64,000 nt of DNA from JAVWHP01 sp036639955 (GTDB lineage: Bacteria; Bacillota_I; Bacilli_A; Erysipelotrichales; Erysipelotrichaceae). Of the stretch, positions 1-8,276 are shown one piece after another. Positions within the stretch are counted from its first letter, which is position 1, and each line of letters begins with the position of its first letter. The position numbers and the translations under genes were made by a program. The stretch lies in assembly GCA_036639955.1 (NCBI GenBank), contig JAVWHP010000002.1, positions 62,001 to 126,000 on the forward strand, in the 5' to 3' direction. The notes beneath the pieces are model-generated. The model was given only the letters and a program-made list of their open reading frames with translations. It did not search any database and was not told where the DNA came from.

Positions 1-122
1 ACTTTGATTTATTAAGTCAATATAATCATAAGGATTCATTCACATTAGAATATCTAAGTGAACAAATAACTAAAAAAATAAGCGTAATGAAAAAGATGAT
101 AAACGCAAAAAAACTCAATTAA
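1..122 (+). CDS. C-terminal end of an unidentified protein (truncated by the window edge)
   Basis: The third forward frame is open from the first base to a TAA at 120-122 and gives about 39 residues ending in a lysine-rich tail (KKMINAKKLN). A strong terminator follows at 155-195, which supports this being the true 3' end of a gene read rightward. Too little is present to name a family. Its tail is polar with no membrane segment visible. Confidence 0.55.
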   Translation, partial: FDLLSQYNHKDSFTLEYLSEQITKKISVMKKMINAKKLN

Positions 123-154
123 TCATTAACCAATAACAACTAAATATATTATAA

Positions 155-195
155 AAAACACTACTGTTGAATAAAAACAAACAGTAGTGTTTTTT
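155..195 (+). terminator. Rho-independent terminator after the partial upstream gene
   Basis: The arms AACACTACTGTT and AACAGTAGTGTT pair around an A-rich loop and are followed by a run of six T. It separates the truncated upstream gene from the Ca2+-ATPase gene. Confidence 0.9.
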
Positions 196-265
196 ATAAT
201 CAACAATAATATTTATAAGTTATAAAATTTTAGCGGTATACATACATTAGAAAAGGAGGGCTAAT

Positions 266-2827
266 ATGATATACCAAGAAAACATATATGAAGTAATAAG
301 GAAATTGAAAAGTAATCCAAATTCAGGATTAACAAGTAAACAAGTAATTAACAGACAAAACAAATATGGACTTAATGAATTAGAAGGGAAAAAGAAGAAG
401 ACTATCATTAAATTGTTTATAGAACAATTTAACGATCCGATGGTTATAATACTAATTATTGGAGCAATAATTAGTATTATTTTAAGAGAGTATATAGATG
501 CAAGTATTATATTAATAGTAATAACAATGAATGCTATTATAGGAGTTATACAAGTATATAAAGCAGAAAAAGCAATTGAAGCACTGAACAAACTAGCAGC
601 ACCAAAAGCTTACGTAATCAGAGATAGTAAATTAAAAGAAATTAAAGCTAATCAAATCGTAGTAGGAGATATTGTACAATTAAGTGTAGGTAAGTATATA
701 CCAGCAGATATTAGATTAATAAGTACAGAAGGATTATTAGTAGAAGAATCAATGCTAACAGGAGAATCACAAGCAGTAGAAAAAGATAGTTTTGCTATAT
801 ATAATAAAGAAGAAGTAATAGCTGATCAATTAAATATGGTATTTATGTCTACATACGTAACACATGGTAAAGCAAAAGGAATAGTAGTCAGAACAGGAAT
901 GAAAACAGAAGTAGGAAGAATAGCTAAAATGATTGATGAACATGAAGAACCTACACCATTACAATTAAAACTAGAACACCTAAGTAAAATACTAGGGATA
1001 ATATGTGTTTTAATATGTATAGTAATGTTTATGATAGCTATATTACAAGGAAGAGATATATTTGAAATGCTGCTATTAGCAATATCATTAGCAGTTGCGG
1101 CAATACCAGAAGGACTTCCAGCAGTAGTAACAATCGTATTAGCATTAGGTGTCCAAGTTATGTCTAAAAAGAAAGCTATCGTAAGAAAACTACATTCAGT
1201 AGAAACACTAGGAGCTTTAAGCGTTATATGTAGCGATAAAACAGGAACACTAACAAAGAATCAAATGCAAGTAGTAGAATGTATAGACAGTAATAATTTA
1301 GATGGAAAAGATAATGATCTGTTAATGAAATGTTTAATACTATGCAATGATGTATATATAAATGATAAAGAACTAATCGGAGAAGCGACTGAAAAAGCAC
1401 TAGTCCAGTATGCCATTAAATATGGATATAATAAAACTAAAGAAGAATTAAGATATAGGAGAATAAATGAAATTAGTTTTGATTCAAATAGAAAAATGAT
1501 GAATACATTATATAGTTATAATAATAAAATGTATGTATTTGCAAAAGGAGCAATAGAAACAATATTAAGTAAGTGTAGTTATATAATGATAGAAAATATA
1601 AGAATTAAATTAGATAATTATTATATTTATAATATAAATGAAAAGATAAATGAATTAGCTAGTCAAGCACTAAGAGTTATTGGATTTGCTATAAAGATAG
1701 ATAATACTATAGAAGATAAAGATATGGATCATAGTTTGACTTTTATTGGTATGGTAGGTCTAATAGACCCACCAAGAGAAGAAGCTAAAGAATCAATAGA
1801 GTTAGCTCATAAAGCTGGTATAGACGTTATAATGATAACAGGAGACCACCCCAATACTGCATACAGTATAGCTAAACAATTAAATATATGTAATAACAGT
1901 AATGAAGTTATGAGTGGAAAAGAATTAGACCAATATAATCAAACTGAATTAAACAAAATAATCATTAACTACCATGTCTTTGCAAGAGTTACACCCGCTC
2001 ATAAAGTAGCTATAGTAAATGCCTTTAAATCAAACAATAAAATTGTTAGTATGAGTGGTGACGGAGTAAATGATGCACCTGCTCTAAAATGTGCCAACAT
2101 CGGAATAGCAATGGGTAATGGTAGTGATGTATGTAAAACTGCTAGTGATATGATTCTAGCCGATGACAATTTCTCTACCATTATTTCTGCAGTTGAGGAA
2201 GGTCGTAATATTTATTTAAATATTCAAAAAAGTGTACTATATCTTTTATCATGTAATTTGGGAGAAATAATGGCCCTTGTACTTGCTATTTCATGTATGC
2301 CTCATATTATTAGTATTTTAAGTGCTATTCAAATTCTATGGGTAAATTTAGTAACAGATGCTTTTCCAGCATTAGCATTAGGGATAGATCCTAAAGATAA
2401 ATATTTAATGAAAGAAAAACCACGTTTACCAAATGAATCACTATTTTCTAATGGCGGTTATGCATTTACAATTTGCAATGGTCTATTTATAGGTACTATA
2501 ACTATAGTATCCTTCAGATATGGTTTAAATACTAATGAAACAACTGCCCAAACTATGGCTTTTATGGTTCTATCTATAAGCCAGTTGTTTCATTCCTTAA
2601 ATTTGAGAAGTAGAACCCACAGCATATTTAAAGTAGGTATATTCAAAAATCGTTTATTAATATTAACTATTATATTTGGAATAGCATTACAAATTATAGT
2701 ATGTAGTTTACCATTCTTTAATATAATATTAAAAACTACATCTTTAGATGTAGTTCAATGGCTAATAGTATTTAGCTTATCAATTAGTGTTATTTTAATA
2801 AATGAAATAGCTAAATTATTTAAATAA
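266..2827 (+). CDS. P-type Ca2+-transporting ATPase (SERCA/PMR1-like, P2A)
   Basis: This is an 853-residue P-type ATPase that would pump Ca2+ (possibly Mn2+) out of the cytoplasm using ATP. The actuator loop TGES is at 165-168, the phosphorylated Asp is D324 in DKTGTLT, and the hinge GDGVND is at 598-603. Calcium-site signatures are present: PEGLPA at 281-286 in M4, a Glu in NLGEI of M5, and NLVTD at 694-698 in M6, which points to the P2A subgroup. The N-terminal cation-ATPase domain and about ten membrane segments are complete. The start is fixed by AAAGGAGGG six bases upstream. Its 3' end overlaps the convergent HAD gene by 8 bp. Ion specificity is inferred from motifs only. Confidence 0.95.
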   Translation: MIYQENIYEVIRKLKSNPNSGLTSKQVINRQNKYGLNELEGKKKKTIIKLFIEQFNDPMVIILIIGAIISIILREYIDASIILIVITMNAIIGVIQVYKAEKAIEALNKLAAPKAYVIRDSKLKEIKANQIVVGDIVQLSVGKYIPADIRLISTEGLLVEESMLTGESQAVEKDSFAIYNKEEVIADQLNMVFMSTYVTHGKAKGIVVRTGMKTEVGRIAKMIDEHEEPTPLQLKLEHLSKILGIICVLICIVMFMIAILQGRDIFEMLLLAISLAVAAIPEGLPAVVTIVLALGVQVMSKKKAIVRKLHSVETLGALSVICSDKTGTLTKNQMQVVECIDSNNLDGKDNDLLMKCLILCNDVYINDKELIGEATEKALVQYAIKYGYNKTKEELRYRRINEISFDSNRKMMNTLYSYNNKMYVFAKGAIETILSKCSYIMIENIRIKLDNYYIYNINEKINELASQALRVIGFAIKIDNTIEDKDMDHSLTFIGMVGLIDPPREEAKESIELAHKAGIDVIMITGDHPNTAYSIAKQLNICNNSNEVMSGKELDQYNQTELNKIIINYHVFARVTPAHKVAIVNAFKSNNKIVSMSGDGVNDAPALKCANIGIAMGNGSDVCKTASDMILADDNFSTIISAVEEGRNIYLNIQKSVLYLLSCNLGEIMALVLAISCMPHIISILSAIQILWVNLVTDAFPALALGIDPKDKYLMKEKPRLPNESLFSNGGYAFTICNGLFIGTITIVSFRYGLNTNETTAQTMAFMVLSISQLFHSLNLRSRTHSIFKVGIFKNRLLILTIIFGIALQIIVCSLPFFNIILKTTSLDVVQWLIVFSLSISVILINEIAKLFK

Positions 2828-3602
2828 GATTAATATTTAAAAGGTATTCAAATATACCATCTTGAGCAGGCGCATTTGCATGTAAAGCAGTTATAGATTG
2901 TAATTCAATGCTACCTAAGGGGTCTTTAACGGCAACCCCATAGGTAGCGTTTTTGATCATATCATAATCATTCATTTGATCACCAAAACACATATATTCT
3001 TCATTGTTTAAATTTAAATAGTTTAAAGCATCTTTGATAGCAGTATCTTTAGATACCTTAAATTTAAGTAAATCACAATGGGTGCTAGCACTAGTAAGTA
3101 CTTGAAGATTCACTTTAGAACCAAAAGATTGCCAATCATAACCGATATAGTTATAACCAACAGCCATTATAATAGGTTCATTATGATATGGATGAATAGG
3201 AGGTAATGGAGCTTTAAAATAATTGAAAGCTTTTTTTATATAATCATTATGCTCATTTATATTATATACGTTATTAGTAGTTTCTAAGCTTATAGATATA
3301 TGTTCTTTATTAGCTTCTTCTATTAATTTGTTTATGCAATAAGGATCTAAACAGTGTTGTAAAATTATTTTGCCGTAAGTATTATAGATAGACATACCGT
3401 TATTACATATGAATACATCAAAAAGATCTAAATATAATTCATGATCAAATAGCATTTCATAAGAACGACCAGTAGCTATGCCTAGTTTAATACCTTTTGT
3501 TTTTAATAATTTTAAGGCTTGTAAAGTAGAAGGAGGCATTGTGTGATTACTTGAGTCTAGCAGGGTACCATCAACATCGAAAAATACTGCTTTTATCTTC
3601 AT
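2820..3602 (-). CDS. Cof-type HAD-superfamily phosphatase
   Basis: A 260-residue HAD-IIB hydrolase, a cytoplasmic Mg2+-dependent phosphatase typically acting on sugar phosphates, nucleotides or flavin intermediates. The nucleophile motif DVDGT is at residues 9-13, motif II lies in GIATGR, and the C-terminal motif GDQMNDYDM holds the Mg2+-binding acidic residues. Length fits the family. It is convergent with the Ca2+-ATPase gene, overlapping it by 8 bp, and its coding sequence holds an inverted repeat plus T-run (2910-2953) that looks like the terminator of the opposite gene. The substrate cannot be read from sequence. Confidence 0.9.
   Translation of the reverse strand: MKIKAVFFDVDGTLLDSSNHTMPPSTLQALKLLKTKGIKLGIATGRSYEMLFDHELYLDLFDVFICNNGMSIYNTYGKIILQHCLDPYCINKLIEEANKEHISISLETTNNVYNINEHNDYIKKAFNYFKAPLPPIHPYHNEPIIMAVGYNYIGYDWQSFGSKVNLQVLTSASTHCDLLKFKVSKDTAIKDALNYLNLNNEEYMCFGDQMNDYDMIKNATYGVAVKDPLGSIELQSITALHANAPAQDGIFEYLLNINLI
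2910..2953 (+). terminator. Terminator-like hairpin embedded in the HAD gene, oriented to stop the ATPase transcript
   Basis: Arms 2910-2923 (GCTACCTAAGGGGT) and 2935-2948 (ACCCCATAGGTAGC) pair at 13 of 14 positions around an 11-nt loop and are followed on the plus strand by GTTTTT. It lies 83 bp after the ATPase stop codon, inside the convergent gene, in the codons of its conserved region just after the Mg2+-binding motif. No other terminator is visible for the ATPase transcript. Confidence 0.6.
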
Positions 3603-3652
3603 AGTTAAACCTCCTTTTCATAAACAACATCTATAGTATTATACTTATTAAT

Positions 3653-3682
3653 TTGACTTTTGTATATACTAATGTTTATAAT
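3653..3682 (+). promoter_or_regulatory. Vegetative promoter for the CAP/radical SAM operon
   Basis: TTGACT at 3653-3658 and TATAAT at 3677-3682 are separated by 18 bp. The CAP gene starts 26 bp after the -10 hexamer. The same gap also holds the start of the divergent HAD gene, with AAAGGAGG-like ribosome-binding sequence just upstream of its ATG. Confidence 0.7.
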
Positions 3683-3707
3683 GAAACCATAAGATGAGGT
3701 TAAATAT

Positions 3708-4778
3708 ATGAAAATGAAAATGAGTTATATTTTTATTTCCTCAGGTGTAATTGTTATTGTTATATATTTGGGTATATTACTAGGTAACCAACCAATTAAT
3801 CTTGAATTGAAAAATCAGGTTGTTTATTTGGAGTATGGTTCAGGTATATCAACTAATATTAATGATTATTTGGTTGATAATTTAGAAAAAAATGTTGAAA
3901 AGGACGCAATATTCGATATTTCTGAATTGAACAAAAATGATTATGTTGTAGATGAAATAAAAAATGTTATAATACCTAAGAATGCTAATTATATTATACC
4001 AGTTGGTGAATATACTGCATCTATTGTTTTTGCTCAGCAAAAAGAAGTGTTTAAGATAGTTATTCATGATACTATTTCACCACTTATCAATATCAATTCT
4101 AATAGTATTGATGTTATTGTCGGTGATGATTCGGAGTTTGACTACAAGAGTAATTTTACTTGCAGTGATTTATCTGTTTGTGATATACATACGGATAGTT
4201 CTCAGGTAGATATTACTAATATAGGTACTTATAAGGTATATGGTTATGCTAGTGATGCTAGTAACAATAAAAGTTCTAAGCTTAGTTATGTTATTAATGT
4301 CATTGCGAAACCTGAAGAAAATAAGGAATCTTTTCTTGAAAAACTCATAGCGCCTATAGCGCCTATAGCGCCTATAGCGCCTGTAGCGCCTGTAGTTAAT
4401 AAAACAGATGCTTGCAGTGTTCGTGCACCTGTTGCTAATTATAACCGTGAACTTGCTAAGAACTATAGTGAACGTCTTAATGAGCATCGTAAAGAGAATG
4501 GACTAGCACCTTTAGCATATAGTTGTGAAGCACAAGCAGTGTCTGATCAAAGAGCAATAGATATTACAACTGATTATCATCATAATATTTCAGAAGATTA
4601 TGGAGAGAATATTGGTTATGCAACAATTGGTTTAGATATTTTTCAAGCATGGAAGGAAAGCCCAAGTCATAATTCAAATATGCTAGATAATGAACTTTAT
4701 TCTAGCTTCGCTATTAGTATTGTTGAATCTAATGGAAGAATATATGCAGTAACATCATTTAGGGCTAAATGGGCATAA
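3708..4778 (+). CDS. Membrane-anchored extracellular CAP/SCP-domain protein with Ig-like region
   Basis: A 356-residue exported protein. An N-terminal hydrophobic segment (about 6-28) anchors or exports it. A bacterial Ig-like region (about 115-200, beginning DTISPLI) follows, then a proline-rich spacer of repeated Ile-Ala-Pro units (214-228), and a C-terminal CAP domain (about 243-356) with the family pattern NxxRxxxGL, H in DYHHN and GENIGYA. YkwD-type CAP proteins are secreted, some spore- or wall-associated; activity is usually unknown. The stop is one base from the next start, so it is probably translationally coupled to the radical SAM gene. No LPXTG-like sorting tail is present. Confidence 0.85.
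   Translation: MKMKMSYIFISSGVIVIVIYLGILLGNQPINLELKNQVVYLEYGSGISTNINDYLVDNLEKNVEKDAIFDISELNKNDYVVDEIKNVIIPKNANYIIPVGEYTASIVFAQQKEVFKIVIHDTISPLININSNSIDVIVGDDSEFDYKSNFTCSDLSVCDIHTDSSQVDITNIGTYKVYGYASDASNNKSSKLSYVINVIAKPEENKESFLEKLIAPIAPIAPIAPVAPVVNKTDACSVRAPVANYNRELAKNYSERLNEHRKENGLAPLAYSCEAQAVSDQRAIDITTDYHHNISEDYGENIGYATIGLDIFQAWKESPSHNSNMLDNELYSSFAISIVESNGRIYAVTSFRAKWA
4347..4391 (+). repeat. Nine-base tandem repeat encoding an Ile-Ala-Pro spacer
   Basis: The unit ATAGCGCCT occurs four times in perfect register, followed by one GTAGCGCCT copy. It encodes Ile/Val-Ala-Pro and links the Ig-like region to the CAP domain. Such a slippage-prone tract could vary in copy number between strains. Confidence 0.9.
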
Positions 4779-4779
4779 T

Positions 4780-5616
4780 ATGCATTTTAAAAAAATATAT
4801 ATAGAAATTAATAACGGTTGTAACTTAGCTTGCTCATTCTGTATTAAGAATGAGCGACCTATTCACGCTTTAACTCTACAAGAATTTGAACATATCATCC
4901 AACAAATTAAACCTTATGGAATCTACGTGTACCTACATGTGTTAGGCGAACCATTACTTCATCCTAATCTAAAGGGCATTTTAGCTATTTGTGAAGCCTA
5001 TGCAATGAAGGTACATATCACTACTAATGGAACATTAATAAATAATTATCTTGATGTTTTATGTGAATCTAAATGTTTAAGATTAGTTAATTTTTCAATT
5101 CATTCATTTCCTCAACAATCAGTAATCCAGCAAAAAGTTTATTTAGATAGTATCCTAGAAGCTAGTAAAAAACTAGCTGCTAGTGATGTTTATGTATCAT
5201 TAAGATTATGGTCATTAGTTGATCAAAAATTAGACAATACTACAAAAATGCTAGCTGAATATTTTTATAATGAATTTAAATTAGATATAAGTTATGAAAC
5301 AGTAAAACTAGCTCATAATATCTATTTAAATTTTGATGAAGTATTTGAATGGCCATCATATAGTAATCCAGTAAATAACATAGAATCTAAATGTTTAGGA
5401 TTAATTGGTATGATAGGAATACTAAGTAATGGCGAAGTAGTAATATGTTGTTTAGATGCAAAAGGGGATACAAGTATCGGCAATATCTTTAAAGAACCTC
5501 TAAAAGATATCTTGAACAAATCAATTGTTCAAGATATCATTGATGGTTTCAAATTAAATAAATCTATTTGCAAACTATGTCAGCATTGTACATTTAGAAA
5601 TAGATTTCTAAAATAA
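4780..5616 (+). CDS. Radical SAM enzyme with SPASM/Twitch-like C-terminus
   Basis: A 278-residue radical S-adenosylmethionine protein. The [4Fe-4S]/SAM motif CxxxCxxC is C14, C18, C21 (CNLACSFC). The C-terminal part has GEVVICC followed by a GN turn and a C264-x2-C267-x2-C270 cluster typical of SPASM or Twitch auxiliary iron-sulfur domains. Relatives often modify ribosomal peptides or sugars. It starts one base after the CAP gene's stop, so the two are probably one unit. No small precursor peptide is visible nearby. The 3' half contains a perfect 14-bp inverted repeat. The substrate is unknown; the neighbouring CAP protein is a speculative candidate. Confidence 0.85.
   Translation: MHFKKIYIEINNGCNLACSFCIKNERPIHALTLQEFEHIIQQIKPYGIYVYLHVLGEPLLHPNLKGILAICEAYAMKVHITTNGTLINNYLDVLCESKCLRLVNFSIHSFPQQSVIQQKVYLDSILEASKKLAASDVYVSLRLWSLVDQKLDNTTKMLAEYFYNEFKLDISYETVKLAHNIYLNFDEVFEWPSYSNPVNNIESKCLGLIGMIGILSNGEVVICCLDAKGDTSIGNIFKEPLKDILNKSIVQDIIDGFKLNKSICKLCQHCTFRNRFLK
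5506..5538. repeat. Perfect 14-bp intragenic hairpin in the radical SAM gene
   Basis: GATATCTTGAACAA at 5506-5519 and TTGTTCAAGATATC at 5525-5538 are exact reverse complements around the 5-nt loop ATCAA. It lies inside codons of the SPASM-like region, about 80 bp before the stop, with no T-run next to it, so it is not a conventional terminator. Confidence 0.95.
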
Positions 5617-5628
5617 CAATGCGAAAAA

Positions 5629-5653
5629 AACCTACTAGAATCTCTAGTAGGTT
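5629..5653. terminator. Bidirectional terminator between the radical SAM gene and tRNA-Leu
   Basis: AACCTACTAGA and TCTAGTAGGTT form a perfect 11-bp stem with a 3-nt loop. On the minus strand it is followed by seven T (the A-run before 5630), giving a classic terminator for the tRNA. On the plus strand the T-run is weak (TTATTCTT). Confidence 0.85.
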
Positions 5654-5664
5654 ATTCTTATAAT

Positions 5665-5751
5665 TGGTGCCCGAGGCCGGAATCGAACCGGCACGATATC
5701 GCTACCGACGGATTTTGAGTCCGTTGCGTCTACCAATTTCACCACTCGGGC
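5665..5751 (-). tRNA. tRNA-Leu (anticodon CAA)
   Basis: The minus strand folds into an 87-nt class II tRNA with acceptor GCCCGAG/CTCGGGC, a long variable arm and the T-loop GGTTCGATTCC. The anticodon CAA is at 5715-5717 in the loop CTCAAAA and would read UUG codons. The 3' CCA is encoded at 5665-5667. A consensus promoter lies just upstream and a terminator just downstream, so the gene is its own transcription unit. Confidence 0.95.
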
Positions 5752-5778
5752 ATAAAACTTTGTTTTTACTGCTTGTTT

Positions 5779-5807
5779 ATTATATAATAAATTAGAAACT
5801 AATTCAA
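5779..5807 (-). promoter_or_regulatory. Vegetative promoter of tRNA-Leu
   Basis: On the minus strand TTGAAT (5802-5807) and TATAAT (5779-5784) are separated by exactly 17 bp, and the tRNA 5' end lies about 28 bp downstream. Confidence 0.85.
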
Positions 5808-5879
5808 ATGTTTATTTGAAAAATAAGATAAAAAGGTATAAAATAGATAAAGATTGTTTTATAGAAAGGGAGTGCTTTA

Positions 5880-6701
5880 ATGGAAGAACTATTATTAGAC
5901 GTTACAATTGATTCAATTAAAGCACTACCTATATTATTTCTAGTATATTTATTATTAGAATATTTAGAAAATAAAAGTAGTAATGAACTAGATAAAAAAA
6001 TTATTAAATACCAAAAGCATGGTCCATTAGTCGGATCATTAATCGGTTGTTTACCACAATGTGGATTTTCTATGGCAGCAAGTAAACTTTTCTCAAAACA
6101 TTTAATAACTGTAGGAACATTAATGGCAGTATTCCTATCAACTAGTGATGAAGCCTTAGTAATACTACTAACTCAACCTGACTATTACCAAACTATTCTA
6201 AGTTTAATTATAATTAAAATATTAATCGGATGTAGTATAGGATTGCTTATTGATAAGTTCATAAATACTAAGATTAAAATAGAGAATAATATAATATTAC
6301 ATGAAGAATCTAAACATGAAAATATATTACTAGCAGCTGTTAAAAGAACTATTAAGATATTTATATTTATATTTATAATAAATTTATTATTATCTACTGC
6401 TATAATGTTAATAGGAGAAGATAATTTAGCTAAAATACTAATGAATAATACTATGTTTCAACCTATACTAGCAGCGCTAGTTGGTATTATCCCTAATTGC
6501 GCTGCATCTATTCTATTAGCTCAATTATTTATAAATGAAACTATAAACTTTGGAAGTCTAGTAGCTGGTTTATGTAGCGGAGCAGGTTTAGGTTTAGTAG
6601 TATTATTTAAAGAAAATAAAGATTATAAACAAAACATCAAAATATTATTATCGCTCTTAACAATATCTAGTATAATAGGAATTATAATTACACTTATTTA
6701 A
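5880..6701 (+). CDS. ArsP_2-family heavy-metal/manganese exporter-like permease
   Basis: A 273-residue polytopic membrane protein with seven or eight hydrophobic segments in two related halves, marked by the matching motifs GCLPQCGFS (56-64) and GIIPNCAAS (202-210). This layout fits the putative 10-TM metal exporter family annotated as a manganese transporter (ArsP_2); the cysteines in each motif are plausible metal ligands. The start is set by GAAAGGGAGTG. A -10-like TATAAA sits about 15 bp before the ribosome site, with no metal riboswitch visible. Substrate assignment rests on family only. Confidence 0.75.
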   Translation: MEELLLDVTIDSIKALPILFLVYLLLEYLENKSSNELDKKIIKYQKHGPLVGSLIGCLPQCGFSMAASKLFSKHLITVGTLMAVFLSTSDEALVILLTQPDYYQTILSLIIIKILIGCSIGLLIDKFINTKIKIENNIILHEESKHENILLAAVKRTIKIFIFIFIINLLLSTAIMLIGEDNLAKILMNNTMFQPILAALVGIIPNCAASILLAQLFINETINFGSLVAGLCSGAGLGLVVLFKENKDYKQNIKILLSLLTISSIIGIIITLI

Positions 6702-6730
6702 AGTTATGTAAAAGCATATGAGGAGATAAC

Positions 6731-8200
6731 ATGAAGCATATTTCAGACATAAAGAAATATAGTCGTTGTGCAAGAGCATATTGGCTAAGCAAAAATACTA
6801 ATAAAGAGTTCTTTCCTTATATATATTATAACGAAAACATATTAGATTTAACAAAAAAACATTTAAATATTAAAAAGTACTTTAATGGAAATAAAGGAGA
6901 TAAAACTGAATTAGCATTAAATGCTATAAGTAATGAAGAACAATGGTTAGTAAATCCACGTTTTGATTATCATAATTTAAGAATTAGAATAAGTATCATG
7001 GAAAAGCGTAAATATGGTTATAATATATACTTCTTATTTAATAATACACATCCTAAAGAAAGTGAAGCTACTACTATTGCTGATCAAATATGGGTATTAA
7101 AGCATTTAGGTATTAAAATAGAAGAGATTAAGTTAATACATTTAAGCTCGGACTATATACGTATTGGGGAGTTAGAGATAGATAAACTATTAAAAGTAAG
7201 TGATTATTTTTATACTGATAAGAATACTAAAGGTAATAAAGTTAGTAAGGCAGTTAAAAAGAAGTATAGAGATTTAGATCCAATATTATTAGGAATGGAT
7301 GAAGTATTAGAAAAAGGAACATTAATTGCTCATAGAAGTAATATATGTACTAGAAGAAATAAATGTGATTACTTTGAAGATTGTTTTCCAAATGGTGAAA
7401 AAGATACTTCAATATTAAACTTAGTACAATCTTCTAATAAGTTTAATATGTATGAAGAAGGAATAGATGATATAAAGAATGTTAATCTAGATCTTATAGA
7501 AGGTACAAGACATCAGTATGCTCAAATTATAGCAGCAAAAAACAATGAATTATTTTTTGATAAATATGTAATGAAGAATTGGGTTAATAAGAAAATTATA
7601 TATCCTATATCATATTTGGATTTTGAATGGGAAACTTATGCATATCCTCCTTTTGATATGATGAAACCGATGGATGTATTAGTATTTCAATACTCATTAC
7701 ACATAGAAGATAAAGAATACGGTAATGTAATACATAAACAATATTTAGGAAAAAAAGACTGTAGAGTAGATTTTATAGAGCATCTATTAAATGATCTACC
7801 CACAACTGGAAGTATAATGGTATTTAATGCAGATGGTGGAGAAAAACTCAGACTTAAACAATTAGCAATACAATTTCCAGAATACAAAGATAAATTAAAA
7901 ACAGTATGGGAAAGAATGGTAGATCTATCTATTCCATTCAGTAGTGGCAATATATATGATACTAGAATGCAAGGAATGTTCTCATTAAAAAAACTAGTTA
8001 ATATAGTAAGCAATTTTAATTATGAAACATTGGATATATCTCATGGAATGGAAGCAGTAAGAGCATGGAGATTATTAGATCATTTAACATTAGAAGAGTC
8101 TAAAAAGATAGAGGAAGAACTATTTGAATACTGTGCAATGGATACTAAATCAATGATCATTGTATTTCATTGGATATTAGAAAAACTACAAGTAAACTAG
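6731..8200 (+). CDS. DUF2779 protein: degenerate Cas4-like N-half with DEDD-type exonuclease C-half
   Basis: The C-terminal half has DEDD/RNase H-fold exonuclease signatures: LDFEWE with D297 and E299, a central Asp/Glu region (FNADGGEKLRLKQLA) and YCAMDTKSM with D471. The N-terminal half looks like a RecB/Cas4 PD-(D/E)XK nuclease with the four iron-sulfur cysteines C13, C206, C212 and C218. However, the catalytic strands appear changed (RISI where active relatives have RxDI; YFLFNN in place of the E-x-K strand). I infer that the first domain keeps its cluster but not its nuclease activity. Role unknown; DNA or RNA processing is likely. It sits 29 bp after the metal exporter and ends in its own terminator. 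Confidence 0.75.
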   Translation: MKHISDIKKYSRCARAYWLSKNTNKEFFPYIYYNENILDLTKKHLNIKKYFNGNKGDKTELALNAISNEEQWLVNPRFDYHNLRIRISIMEKRKYGYNIYFLFNNTHPKESEATTIADQIWVLKHLGIKIEEIKLIHLSSDYIRIGELEIDKLLKVSDYFYTDKNTKGNKVSKAVKKKYRDLDPILLGMDEVLEKGTLIAHRSNICTRRNKCDYFEDCFPNGEKDTSILNLVQSSNKFNMYEEGIDDIKNVNLDLIEGTRHQYAQIIAAKNNELFFDKYVMKNWVNKKIIYPISYLDFEWETYAYPPFDMMKPMDVLVFQYSLHIEDKEYGNVIHKQYLGKKDCRVDFIEHLLNDLPTTGSIMVFNADGGEKLRLKQLAIQFPEYKDKLKTVWERMVDLSIPFSSGNIYDTRMQGMFSLKKLVNIVSNFNYETLDISHGMEAVRAWRLLDHLTLEESKKIEEELFEYCAMDTKSMIIVFHWILEKLQVN

Positions 8201-8213
8201 CTTGTAGTTTTTA
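8181..8213 (+). terminator. Terminator overlapping the stop codon of the DUF2779 gene
   Basis: AAAAACTACAAG (8181-8192) and CTTGTAGTTTTT (8201-8212) form a 12-bp stem whose descending arm ends in a T-run. The stop codon TAG lies in the loop. Confidence 0.85.
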
Positions 8214-8230
8214 TATAGGCGATAGTATAG

Positions 8231-8257
8231 ACATAAATGTTAAATACCCATAAAGTA
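8231..8257 (+). promoter_or_regulatory. Candidate late-sporulation (sigma K/E-type) promoter of the SpoIID-like gene
   Basis: AC at 8231-8232, a 16-bp spacer and CATAAAGTA at 8249-8257 match AC-N16-CATANNNTA, the Bacillus sigma-K consensus. No TTGACA/TATAAT pair is visible here. The element ends 19 bp before the ATG, almost the same as the matching element before dpaA. The short motif can occur by chance in AT-rich DNA. Confidence 0.5.
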
Positions 8258-8276
8258 AAGACAGGAGGGATAAAAT

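Noticed and set aside
4170..4487. Minus-strand open frame with Arg-Arg-Tyr repeats
   Set aside because: It is the antisense of the Ile-Ala-Pro spacer in the CAP gene, with no ribosome site or promoter.
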